Assembly (NCBI GenBank): GCA_028564675.1
Contig: JAOVVO010000005.1
Location: 415,073 to 479,072 of the forward strand
Direction of reading: 5' to 3'
DNA length: 64,000 bases
Origin: Onchocerca lupi
Lineage: Eukaryota; Nematoda; Chromadorea; Rhabditida; Onchocercidae
Below are positions 25,050-36,111 of the stretch, one piece after another; position 1 is the first letter of the stretch, and each line of letters begins with the position of its first letter. The translations under genes were made by a program, and so were the position numbers. The notes below the pieces were generated by a model. It was not told the origin of the DNA. It made no database searches and saw only the letters and a list, made by a program, of their open reading frames with translations.

Positions 25050-26821
25050 TTTAGACAATTAATAGCATTTTTGATTCTCATGATTTCACAATCATCAACA
25101 TCAAATCTATGCTTTCTTGGGAACATAATAAATTGCTGGCGTATTTAAACATACTTTTAAGGGGATTTTTCGAGAAATATAGGATAACGAATTTTCTGGA
25201 AAAAGATGAGATTTATATTTAAAAAAAGAAATATTTGTGCCAACAAAAATTCGACACATCCAGTATTGGCATTTGGAATGGAAAGTAAAAAAATAAGTAT
25301 TTTGTATCGCTTTCCCGCTTTTCTTCATTTTGTATGGTCGTCAAAAAAAAAAAAAAGAAAAAACATAGTCACATTTTTAAAAAAAAAGAGAAATTTGCAA
25401 AGAAAAAATTCAAATAAAAAAAGATAACTATCCATGAAATTGATAAATACATCCTCATTATAAGTTAATATACTTTAAAAAAAAAGTTTTAATGATTTAG
25501 AAATAGCTGGAATAAATGAGGACAATAATGAATAAGGGTTGAAATAATGGGACGAGGAATTAATAATCAACTAGTAGCAATAAATGAGTGAGAAAAAAAC
25601 TCATTATTTGTTATGGAAATGTAATTTTCATTTTTAAAAGAATGAACTACTATTAAAAATATCACACTTAATCGGGAAGCCCAATAGAAAAGAATGAATA
25701 GGAAGTGAAATTAAATAAGATTTCTGAAATTTAAATCGAAAGAATCAAAGATAATCTCGGAAAAATTTTTACAATTAATGAACCGTTTATAAAAATCACA
25801 TTTTTCCTGCCATTCACAGATAGCTTGAAGTTATAAACATTTCTGGATAAATAACCCTGTAATTTTAACTGAATACTGACTAGAAATCAAAGAATATCCA
25901 AAACAATTTCAAAATCTTTGAAGTCCTTCGAACTTGCATTAAAAATAAAAAACTATTGAAAACGTGCTATGAAAATCTGAATAATCGCTAGCGTTCTCAT
26001 TTACCAATCATTTTTGATAAGTTTTTGCAAAATTACTTAATATTACTATACAATGAAGTAGTGGCAAATGTTCAAAATAGTCACCATTCTGCACATTTAT
26101 AACTTTTAGGTAAAAGCAAATCAATATAAATCTGTTTGTTTAGTTTTAAATTGATAGAGATGAAGTGAATAATTGGTCATTCACTTTATCCCCAATTCTT
26201 TAATGTTTGGTGTATTAAAATTACATAAGAAGCAGATTGGTTAGTTATGGAAATCTCACATGATAATGAAATGGTCGATCATCAGCATCCAAGATGTCGA
26301 CGCTGTCACTTCTACTCCATCATACAATTAGTCTATTTTTCACGAAGCCAAGTACTAATTAATACTCGTAATTAGTACGAGTGTCACCTTCTGGAAATGT
26401 CACGTATCTTTGTCAGAATTGTGAAAGCGAAATTTACTTTTCTCAGTCAAACTTTTATCAAATTAGGAACAAGAGATTTCCAAAACAGCAAAAGTTGTTC
26501 TTTTAATTCAAAGAATAACTCGTGAAATACAAAGAATGGAAGTATAATCAATGTGATTCAACGTTGATAATTCATTTGCTATCAAAATAAATAGTCTGTG
26601 AAAGTTTATGACACATATCGATTTGTGCGGGGTCGGGTATAAGATAATATTTGGTATGAGGTATGCATCACTGGTTATTTTTTCAAAGATATCTGCTTGA
26701 TGGATTTTCTTCCGAAAGCTACTTTTCACTTATTTTCATGGGAAACAAGTTATTTTGCAAATGATTTCCTTGACTGTCAATTCATCCGAATTTTTGTTTT
26801 AATCCTTTCTAATAAATTCAG
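25050..26821. other. Region without a firm gene; possible zinc-finger-like exons near 26248-26460
   Basis: AT-rich with poly(A) runs (25340-25390). An ATG-started frame at 26248 encodes a short CRRC-containing peptide and reaches a weak GTACTA donor. A frame near 26378-26450 encodes TYLCQNCESEIYF. Together they offer two CxxC pairs, but the gap between them is too short for an intron and the frames differ. They are noted, not annotated as a gene. Confidence 0.35.
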
Positions 26822-27187
26822 TGTAATAAAGCGCTTGATCTGATGATCTGTATGCCTTTTTTGAAAATGGAATATCATAATTTCGATGAAGTAAATAACA
26901 ATGGAGCCATTATTATTTATTTATTCCTGAAAGGATTATTTTAAAAAAAATCGATAATTCATATTTCAGAGTAAAGGATAATGAAATTACGGAATTTGAA
27001 GAAATGCCAAAAAAGTTCATGCAAAATATGGAAGCACTTAACTCTCTTGACTTTGTAATTTTCTGCTCTTTCAAATTTAGCAGTCATTTTCTCCCTGATT
27101 ACCTATTTATTTTTTGATTTCCAGATAGATAGCTTATTACAGGCGCTTCGTCTATTATTGCCTTTACAAATCCTACAATGCAAATGA
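26822..27187 (+). CDS. 3' exons of an unidentified gene
   Basis: Three consecutive exons are all in phase 0: 26822-26890 (after AAATTCAG, ends GATGAA|GTAAAT), 26977-27054 (ends GACTTT|GTAATT) and 27125-27187 (after GATTTCCAG, ends TGA). They encode CNKALDLMICMPFLKMEYHN, then DNEITEFEEMPKKFMQNMEA, then IDSLLQALRLLLPLQILQCK at the C-terminus. The cysteine spacing and acidic/amphipathic pattern could fit one of the nematode-specific secreted families, but I cannot assign one. The acceptor of the middle exon is weak; 26970 is an alternative in another phase. The 5' part was not found. Confidence 0.4.
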
Positions 27188-28847
27188 CTGATACTGTACT
27201 ATTGCATGCTATCTTTGCACCAATACTGTTGATAGAACTAATAAACGGAATGTGGGAGAATTAGATGTTGTTGAGAAAGTATTCATGTTTTAGAAACATT
27301 TTATTGTTATAGAGAAGAATCATGTTGAGAAAAGTTTCATTGTTTGACGGAGGAATGATTCCTCTGTTTAGTTATAAAGGAAGATAAAATCAAATAATAT
27401 TACGATCGTAGTGAATCGCTTGGTTGTAGTACAGATGAAATGAATGCAGATGAATTGGCTTCAGTTGGAAGGAATTGATTATTGAGTGAATTGAATGAGT
27501 TCTGGATTGATTAACTGAGCTATTACTGATTAGTTATTAAGTAATTACTGATGCTAACTAATCAAGCGGTGACCGCTAGAGCTCTTTTTATGCCGATAAT
27601 CCTTTGTCTTGTAGACAGGACTTACAATATATTGGTTATCAGGACAAAAGATGACAGGCAATGTTTACAGTTTTAAGCAATGCACACAAGCTTTAGCAGA
27701 TCGGAAGATGAAGAAACAAAGGCTTTTGTATCAGACTAAAGGATGAGATATGAATAAATGGTTCATTTGATTGAAAATAATTTCTATCGATTAAACACTT
27801 TGATTATTCCATCATATTCATAGAATATCTCGCTTTTACTAACAAATGTTGTCTTCATGTACCGGAAGGATCCAATCGCACTGCCATGTCAAGCTTCTCG
27901 AATCATCAATGTACTTTATGTAAGTTGTTGCAGATATGTACAAAGTTTATTTTCAATTAGGCAAAGAAAAGCCTCCGATTTTCTGATGATATTCTACATT
28001 TATTTGGATTGGTCTTGTAAAGAAATCGAAATATTTTTATGTGTCGACAGTCTTAGTGCCGAGAAGTGATTAATCGGATTTTGATTACTGGGTTTCTTAA
28101 AGTCCACTGATTCCATCAATCATGAGTGTCGACTTAGATTAGCCTGTAATTTTGAAATTTTTAAAGCATGCATTGCAAAACTGAATCAAATATGCCATTG
28201 TTTTAGATAGGATTAAATGACGTACGCTATATTTTCTATACAACTCTCACTCCCTTGGGATTTTATTATTCTTTCAATTTAGGATTTGATCCTCCGAAAT
28301 TTTAATTTCATTATTGTATTTTGCTTTCATTTTTGTTTAGTGGAGATTAGTAAGGAGGAAAAGTATCTTTGCAGAAATTTATTTTATGTTTTGAGGATCA
28401 GTTTGTAGCTGGTTGATCACTTTTCAGTGATAAAAAAATTTTTATTGATTATACAATAGATGAAGCAATGAAGCTTTTTAACTTGTTGGCTATTTTTATT
28501 CTGAGTAAACGTTCATGATGCTCAAGTATTTATACTTCATGTCGGGCATGTTTACTAATATCCATGTCAAAAAATGCCCGGCATTAAGTATAAGTAATAT
28601 TTATACTTAATCCTGTTCTGTCAAAAAATTTGGATAATCTGGCCAGTTTATTCAAATTTTTAATATCATTAACACTTGGATGACCTATAAGTAGAAGTTA
28701 AGTGGAATGCTTTGGGCATTGTATCAATATGCAAGATTCTGTGTATATTATACTTTTATAAAGAAACATGTTACTAAAGATTATTTAGCGATTTAGATGA
28801 TCATGAAAATAACATTAGACTAAAATTAGCATCACCAGACTAGAATT
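27188..28847. other. Region without a supported gene
   Basis: AT-rich. Open frames around 27785-28069 run in two plus-strand frames, one ending at a GTAAGT donor near 27920 and one containing a CTLCKLLQIC segment. Neither has start or homology support. Local repeats of TTTATACTTAATG-like units surround 28520-28610. Confidence 0.45.
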
Positions 28848-29440
28848 ATATATGGGATGTTTCAGTTCGCAATATTGCTGGCGTAACTGTTTGCTTTTGC
28901 TCATTCACGGCAGTTTTCAGATACCGGAATATTTCAAGATCCATTCGCAACTTTTCGTTTATTTTCTCTTCCTCAGCCAGTGCAAGCTTCAGTTCATTTT
29001 TCTTCACAATCTACACAACACATTCTTTATGTTTTTACCACTCCATATATAAATCTTCATTACTTCGTTTTACTTCTGAGATTTAATTCTTCAACTTTGT
29101 TTTTCTTCTGCAGAATTGCGATTTGATCTTTCAGATCAACCACATCATCATTTTTATTGCTTGCTATCATTGGAACTGCACTGAGTGATGTATATCGGGA
29201 ATAGAAATATTCACAGCAGGATCCTTTTGCGACACGATGAATGTTTCATTTTCTTTGCATTTACATAGTTTCTGAATTCACGTTTTAAATGCCTTTCACT
29301 GGAGAACCACAAGCAACGCTTGTTATTTTGAACCTTGTATGCTTCGAGTAGCAGATGAACGTTCTTTAATTCGGACATCATATTTGCTAATTCAGCAGTG
29401 ATTTTTCAGCTGCTGTCGCAAAGTTTGGTTACATCACCAC
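28848..29440 (-). pseudogene. Decayed coiled-coil gene copy
   Basis: On the minus strand, blocks of coiled-coil sequence follow one another but need several frame changes and skip stops. In order they include ELANMMSELKNVHLLLEAYK, VSQKDPAVNISIPDIHH, DDVVDLKDQIAILQKKNKVE and ELKLALAEEEKINEKLRMDL, ending PAILRTETSHI. Junctions between blocks lack matching splice phases, so I read it as a broken pseudogene, possibly processed. It abuts the BEL/Pao remnant directly. The parent gene was not recognised. Confidence 0.6.
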
Positions 29441-30790
29441 TTCCCGCTATTATTGGACCAACTTTTGATTGCAGTAGCAGATGACCAGAATCTTATTCTC
29501 TGATTCTTGTTAACCAATGAAATGAAAAAAATGACCTGCGCTGATAAGCAGATCGCGTTCTTTTCAGTGATTTGTTAAATTTCTAAATTGACCCTCCATC
29601 GATGTATTAACAACTCGCAATTCATTGGTTAAAATATAATCGAGATGTTGGCGTTTAATGTGATAATTTCTCGACCTACCGTTTGCATACTTCGCTGTGT
29701 CCGGGTAGTGATATATGTCTTCGGCTTCTTCATGCCAAACGTCTGCTGTTTTCTTCAAGTTTAGCTGCTAAATTCTTGGAAATGAACGATATTTGTGAGC
29801 CTAGATCAAAAAATGCTAAAGTCTTCACTTGCCGTTGAGATAACATGGGACTGAAAACCATAATTTCTTTACACAGGAATAAAGTCTCATTTCCTTGATT
29901 TCCCTTTATTGTATTTGTTTATGTTGCGAAGATTGATTGACTTTTGAAGAAGGATTCCTTCGGGTTCGCCTGTTCAGTTTCCTTGGGCACCTGAATTCCA
30001 TCTAAATACGCTACATTAACTGAAGAATGTTGATTTCTTTTGTCACATAACATTTTTCTTATTTTTTAATATCAACGGTTCGCATAATGTATCTTTTAAT
30101 AACTTTCTTATGATCTCGTAATTTTCTGTAGCTATATCATAACCCCTCACTGTTTGCAGAGCATTTCTTTTTAAGCACGAATACAGATAGTTCAGCTTTT
30201 AGATTTCCGGTATTTCTTGTGAATGTTCTGCAGCACTGAAACCACTCCAAAACTGTTACCACTGTCTTACATCTCCATTGAAAGTGGGTAATGACAATTA
30301 AGGTAGACTGACCGTATATTGGGTATTTGACGACTCTGTTGCTCTTCATGACTCTTGTGAGAATAGTGTTAATTTCCGATCGGCTTTATTTTTAATGCAT
30401 TTTTTGCGTTATAACCATTTCTTTGCCATTCTGGAGTACTCGGAATAATTTCTTGTCTTCTTTTGTAATCTCTTCATATTTCTTTTGTCCAACATTTCTT
30501 CTTTTTCAGTGGTCGATTTTTGGATATTCAAGCCACTTGTCGTTCGCTGCTTCCAACGAGTCAATGCATAATTGAACCCTTTAGATTTTTTCTTCAATTT
30601 CTTGGCTTCTTCATAAATTTCTTGCTGTTCTTCTATTGACACGACTGGCATGGAGGAGTTGATTGCATTGAATTTACTTTTTTAAGCAAGCAATCCAGCC
30701 TTTCTTTGGCCGGTTCCATCTTTGCGATGATATTTGCTGCCTTTAAGAACTTCACCTCGGCCACCAAAAACTGTCGAATTTTAAAAGAAA
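29428..30790 (-). mobile_element. Decayed BEL/Pao LTR retrotransposon (gag and aspartic protease region)
   Basis: Read on the minus strand from 30790. A gag N-terminal region contains KMEPAKERLDCLLKKVNSMQ and then YALTRWKQRTTSGLNIQKST. A gag segment near 30130-30060 contains ATENYEIIRKLLKD. The retroviral-type protease (DUF1758 of BEL/Pao) appears near 29830-29764 as FFDLGSQISFISKNLA, with DLG in place of the usual DSG/DTG. RDLLISAGHFFHFIG and LLLQSKVGPIIAGSG follow. The order gag then protease is as known for BEL/Pao. Frames shift repeatedly and stops interrupt each block. Reverse transcriptase, integrase and LTRs were not found, so it is a dead 5' fragment. Confidence 0.85.
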
Positions 30791-31623
30791 GAAAACTTTT
30801 AACTTAAAATGACAATTACTTATATATATTCGTGAATAAATGTGCTGCGCGATCAGTCATTTTTTCTTGAACGTTATCTTGCCCAATAAATACACAGATG
30901 GAAACAGAAACCGAATTAAATTGCAGTTGAATCCTATTTGCGGATTGAGATAGTTACAAGGCTTTTCGGGCATCGAGAGGAAGAGTTGAAACTTCGGGCA
31001 AAGTTCTTTCTTAGCGAACGAAAAAACTTCCCTTCAAGTTATCCCTCTTTTTCGGAATAAACAAAAAACAACAATCCACAAAATGCAAAAAAACAGTATC
31101 AAACCATAATGAAATACAACCATCTCATCTCCTTTGGAATAAGTGGGTTGCGTACAGATTTACATCAAGTAATTTATTGATTAAACATCGAAAATAACTC
31201 AGATTTTATATAATTGATATCATAAAATCTCTCGGGATTTCCAATACTACATTCTTCCAATCAAATTTTCATTTGTGGTTCGCTAAAAAGATCTTTTGAT
31301 TCATTTTCAGGAGCTAGAAAAGCAGGAGAAGCAGTCTCTCAGATTTTTAATATTACAGGATGGCCTCTAAGAATGGTGAGGATAAAAGGGAAGGTACGAG
31401 GAAAGTGAAGAGGGGCCAGACAATTCTCAATGGGGGAGCTGAATAGGTAATAGAGATTGATAAGATTTTTTACAGAGAATGTTGTCAGAAAATGAGAAAA
31501 TAGGAAATAGAAATAAAATGTCGTAGAATATACAAATTAATAAATTAGAATATACAGAACATACAAATTAGAATATGCAAATCTTTTCTTTTCCCTGAAC
31601 TAGTAAAACTGTTCTTGGAATGA

Positions 31624-31989
31624 TCAGTAAATTTGAGAAAAGGGAAAATTAATGTAAATAGTTGCATAAAATATATCTATATTAATGCAGGATTGGAAGT
31701 GTAATCGAATTTTTCCTCTTCGTAATAAATCGGTGGAATTTGAAATTAGCAAATTCAATCTTTTATTCCGAATGCAATAGACATTGTATCCAGAAGCAAA
31801 TTTCGAAGCGTCAGATGTCAAATTTCTGTAAAGAAGCGATTCAATTATTTTTGAATCAAAATAGACGAAGCATTCTGTCAGAATAAAGAAGTAGGCATTC
31901 TCTGCTACGAAAACTTTATAAGCAATATTATGAAGAGAAACAGAATAAAAATATAATTGCAATTTTAAGATGAAGACTAAGAAGAACAT
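31624..31989 (-). CDS. Hypothetical ORF, 121 codons, weak
   Basis: An uninterrupted minus-strand frame from ATG at 31989 to a stop at 31624. It opens with a hydrophobic stretch (MFFLVFILKLQLYFYSVSL) that could be a signal peptide, followed by a mixed sequence with three Cys. An ORF of this length is expected about once by chance in 64 kb of DNA this AT-rich, and no family was recognised. Confidence 0.2.
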   Translation of the reverse strand: MFFLVFILKLQLYFYSVSLHNIAYKVFVAENAYFFILTECFVYFDSKIIESLLYRNLTSDASKFASGYNVYCIRNKRLNLLISNSTDLLRRGKIRLHFQSCINIDIFYATIYINFPFSQIY

Positions 31990-32601
31990 AGTTGACTTAA
32001 CAGATATTTGAAATTCATATCGTTTTTATGTTCGCAAATTTTGCAGAAATTACTTGTCGTAGATCGATATATCAGATAAATCCGATGTCTTCATTTAAAG
32101 TCAATCGAAAGTTTTGCTTACCTTTGATCGTTACGAATCTTTTGACTTCAATGTAAAGTTGAACAGTATCCTAACCTTATTAGATCCCATTGACTTTAAT
32201 ACTTGAAAACCTAGTTGGAAACGATATTAATAATTGCCTTGCACATGCAATTTGTTTCTTTCAAATTGTTGAAACAGTGACATTGAGTTTCACCATTCGC
32301 TTTTGATTAAAATGCTCTTTTTTCATCATTGAAACGTTAATTAATAATCTTTTTGCGACTTCAAAATTAATATTAAGCGGTTTTCATCACATATCAATAT
32401 TTTATCAACAGTTCTTTTGCAAACAGGAACTTTGAACTGCCAACACGTTTAGGAAAGGTACTGACCATATCCAAGAAGTAAGAATGTTGTCTAAATGATC
32501 TTCAGGATAATCAAATCACAAAATTGTATATTTTCCAAAGTTTATTGTTTCCTTTTTAACTGTTATTTTCTGAAGCATTACTTTCAGGTTGAATTTTATG
32601 A

Positions 32602-32841
32602 ATGAAATTTTCTCAGCAAATTTTCAGTCACACAACACTTCAAGTACTATTTGACTGCGGTATAAACGGAAGCAATAAATCAAAATCTGCGTTCAGAGAA
32701 GGTGAGAGGTCAGAAACTCTGGCTAAAATCGAAAAATCTGGCGATGTGTTGAAGATATTTGATAAATTCTTGATGAACAAAAAGAACTGCCATCAAATAT
32801 TCATTCATTGCTTACAGACTGTAAAATTTCTTTTATTGTAG
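32602..32841 (+). CDS. Hypothetical ORF, 79 codons, weak
   Basis: The ATG-started frame contains SETLAKIEKSGDVLKIFDKF with coding-like composition and ends TAG at 32841, followed at once by a run of 12 A. The A-run could be a retrocopied poly(A) tail or chance. No family or splice support. Confidence 0.2.
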   Translation: MKFSQQIFSHTTLQVLFDCGINGSNKSKSAFREGERSETLAKIEKSGDVLKIFDKFLMNKKNCHQIFIHCLQTVKFLLL

Positions 32842-34678
32842 ATTGTAAAAAAAAAAAAGTCATTTGAAATGAAAAATCATTCGTATATTATATACAAATT
32901 GTAAGTACAATTCCCAGCTCCTTTGCAAATTCTGTAAGATAAGAATTATAATGCTTGATTTTTATATTAATAAAAATCTTAACTATCTCTTAATATTAAA
33001 GGATCATTTCAAGCGAAATATTCCAGGAATGTAGAAATGTCCACTGTCTTAAGCGATATTGCAAAACTCCTTAACGCAAGTTGGAAGTTTTGTTCACTTT
33101 CCCATTGGAAATTCTATACCGATGTAAAAATATTTGGTTAAGTTGATTACTGAAAAACGAAGGACTCAAGATCAAAAGTTTGAAAAGAAAAAAAAAACTT
33201 TTTTTAAACTTGTGCTCAGGTCCAGAAAGGTCGTATACTCAATGCATATGATAAAAATTAATGATAAATTTGCTTTTTGAATTACTTTGTGAAAATGCTA
33301 TGATTTCTTTGAAAAAAAAAGAAAAAAGAAAAGAAAAAAAACGAGCACTGTATTTATAAGCTAATTTTTTTGAAATGTTTAAACTAATTTATTAAAAGAA
33401 ATTTGCCTAAAAAAAAGTTTATTATTAAACTGATTTAAATTAATTCCACTCCAATAATTATATGCCTGAAAAATTTTATTCAAAAGTTAAACATTTCAAT
33501 ACATTAAAGCATTCCAAGTTATGTTATCACCACAATAATATACTTGACTACTAATTCAATTCATGGTCATTATTTGCACATCCATTACATACTTTTGGCA
33601 TATTCGTTGTATGATCTGTGATTATTATAAAGTTATTTGATTTATGATTATTATAATATTTCGCAATGACATCACTGCATTAATAGCTATTTCTTTTGCT
33701 TTAATCCTCTGTGAATTTTTGACGAGATGATAAGAAGATAGCCTAATAATCACTAGACACTTTCATCCATCTATGTACAATGTTTTTTTTTTTCTTTCAT
33801 CTTGTATGTTTGAAGGCTACTTTTAGAATGGATCTTTAAATTTGCGGAATTAAAGAAAGAAAAAGGATGAATTGTAGTGATGAAAATGAGGCACCACTGG
33901 GCACCGAGATCAACACTTTTTCGATATTTGGATCTTCCACTCATTGAGGCCCGAATGGTGATCGCTAGTCTAAATTTTTCAGTATTATGCATATCATACA
34001 GCTTTTTCCGGAAATCAATTTCGAATATGCTAATTTTAGATACAATTTTCGACTATATACATCTATAACATACTGAGAAACAGTAAGTTCAGCTTTAGCG
34101 ACTACTTTCCCAATTCTAAATTTTAAATGAAAAGAACTGATAGATCAACTCATTATTCCGATTCTCATTACTCTTCAATCATTCATACTGCACAATTAAG
34201 GCAAATTTATTTCAACAATCATTAATGAAATGTTATTCCAACTTACCACGCATAATAGAACATGAATGGTTTCGCGTTTGCTTTGTCCTAATTACCTGAC
34301 TCAAATTTTTGTTAGATTATAGTTAACATCAAATTGGTTTATAATTACTTCAATCTCAAGCATCCATTATGAATAGCTGTAACAACAAATTATTTCTAAT
34401 TCATAAAACTATAGAATTTCTGGTTTTTCTTTTGATACTGAAAGGTAGAAAAATTTTAGCAGAGTTCCTAAAAGAGTGACCTTTTTACTAGTAATCAATG
34501 AGACTTTTTTTTGTCCTCATTTCGCAAGATGACAAAAAAGTCCACTTTGGTTCATATATCTTGGGGAAGAATTTTGCTAATTTTGTAAGAAATGCTAGGT
34601 GAATTGGAGGAAACGATTTGCTTACTTTATTTAATTATCTTTTCAGAACTATTTTTCTTTTTTTTTTTTGGAAAAAAG

Positions 34679-34946
34679 AATGAGAAGTACAAACACATAC
34701 TGAAATTATGTTGGCCAGATTTCTGGAATGACTGGTACCAAATGTTTATGACAGTACAAGGCTAAAGAGGTGAAAGGGAAAAATGCACTACAAAAGGTCA
34801 AGCTTCTCTTGTCCTTCGCCTACTCTCAGGAGGTTCAGGACTCATCAGCATTTGGACAAATTGAAAAAACCAAGGAAGTTCCGAATCGATGGCAGCAGAC
34901 ACTATACAATGCTTTTTATATGATGACAAATGGTGAGCCCCGCACA
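34679..34946 (+). pseudogene. Exon-like coding block, frameshifted or two overlapping exons
   Basis: The frame from 34679 (after an AAAAAAG acceptor) encodes KYKHILKLCWPDFWNDWYQM and reaches a stop at about 34764. A second frame from 34755 (after GACAG) encodes ALQKVKLLLSFAYSQEVQDS, then VPNRWQQTLYNAFYMMTNG, with a GTGAGC donor near 34933. The composition is clearly less AT-rich than its surroundings. The two frames overlap, so either one indel breaks a former exon or only one is used. It might be an upstream exon of the NAB gene or an unrelated pseudogene. Confidence 0.35.
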
Positions 34947-35089
34947 TGAAATGATGCTTCTCCTAGACGAAGCGCCCCATTGCCTCTGCTCGGGAGGGCG
35001 GGGGTATGCTTCTCAGTAATGTTCTTCTTCTTCAAACAGTGCAGGAATTCTTCTTTTTCTTTCCCTTTTTTTTTCAAAAAGTACTGCAC

Positions 35090-35105
35090 ACACACACACA
35101 CATAC
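35090..35105. repeat. (CA)n microsatellite
   Basis: A short run of ACACACACAC followed by ATACAC, just upstream of the GC-rich island. Confidence 0.7.
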
Positions 35106-35194
35106 ACCGTCTATGTTAAAGACAACATATTCCATTCACCGACATGGTTTTTTTTTTCCTTCAAATTTTTAGGCCCCTTTCTCATTCGATGGTG

Positions 35195-35720
35195 AGGCAG
35201 GCTCTCTCTCCTATCAACAAAGAGAAAGGGAGAGGGTGAGAGATAGAAGAGGACTTCGACTCTCCTTGATTGTCTCCCGGAGAGAACAGAAAACTTTTGT
35301 GCTGAGGTTTTTTTTCAAATTTGAAGAGGGATGTATAAGAGGAGAGGAAGAGAGGAGGGGGTCGGGGGGTTGGAGCGGTAGGCGAGGGGTAGGGCAGCTC
35401 GTTGCTGGGTTACCGTCCGGACCGGCCGCTATTGCCTCTCTCTCGCCGCTCTTCGTTTTTCACTTTTTTTTTGCAAATTTCCCCACACCCAACTAGCGAA
35501 ATGCCACCAATAATACCCACCACCCCAGTCATCGCTCTCTCTATTCCATCATTGATCTCGAGCGACCAGCCGATCCGACAACCCGACGATTTAGTGCGAT
35601 CGAGGAACCCCCACAGCTCTCCGGCCATGTCATCGACCTGTGAGCTGTCCGATAGCTGCTCTCTTCCTTACCGATAAAGCCATTTTTTTTATATTCCCAT
35701 TTTAGAAATGCCGAATTTCT
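35195..35720. promoter_or_regulatory. GC-rich island, candidate promoter / first-exon region
   Basis: This is the most GC-rich stretch in the window: GAGAG and GGGGTCGGGGGG runs followed by CCGTCCGGACCGGCCGC and CTCTCTCTCGCCG. Frames are open on both strands. On the plus strand an ATG at 35502 starts MPPIIPTTPVIALSIPSLI and a GTGAGC donor lies near 35640; that exon could splice in phase 1 to 43655 in the NAB gene. Composition and position 8 kb upstream suggest a distal promoter or 5' exon of that gene, but this is inference. Confidence 0.35.
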
Positions 35721-35975
35721 TTGCTTTATCACGTGGCCAGAAGAAAAAAGATGCTACTGTTTGTACTTCTAGATCAAAGGTCAAGTTGCAGCATTAAGTG
35801 CCAACCTCCCTTGCCGTTTTTATCTACTTTCAATGAAAAAAAAAATTAAAAAAAAGAAAAAAAAACACTTTGAACAAAGAAAGCAAAGGAAGAAGCAAGA
35901 AAATTGCAATCGCTGTGGTTTCTTAAGTTTCTCCCACAAGCTCACTCTCATACTTTTGCGGTTTTCAACAACTCC

Positions 35976-36107
35976 TACTTCTTCAATTGCGGCTAAAAAG
36001 GGTGTGGGTGCGGTAGTTACTTCGAGCATGTTCCAGACTGTCATATTGCTCTCACCAGAAAACACGCAATTTCGGAAAACCGGAACATCTATCACTATAC
36101 AATCGAA
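35976..36107 (-). other. Exon-like open block, minus strand
   Basis: On the minus strand, after a TTGTATAG acceptor, the frame encodes IDVPVFRNCVFSGESNMTVW, then EVTTAPTPFLAAIEEVG, and meets an AGA|GTGAGC donor. The plus strand is also open here, so coding direction is unproven. Confidence 0.25.
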
Positions 36108-36111
36108 ATAA

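Larger units (their letters stand above)
30791..34678. other. Long AT-rich stretch with only weak open frames
   Basis: No conserved domain was recognised. A short ATG frame near 31361 (MASKNGEDKREGTRKVK) follows an acceptor-like TATTACAG and could be a first exon. A 63-codon plus-strand frame at 33877-34068 has no support. Two larger frames are listed separately. Poly(A)/poly(T) tracts occur near 32850, 33190, 33310 and 34662. Confidence 0.45.

Noticed and set aside
26346..26372. Palindrome GTACTAATTA...TAATTAGTAC
   Set aside because: Only a 10-bp AT-rich stem; expected by chance at this composition.
35833..36111. Lysine-rich plus-strand ORF starting in poly(A)
   Set aside because: The first third is an A-run artifact and the remainder is open on both strands without a supported start.
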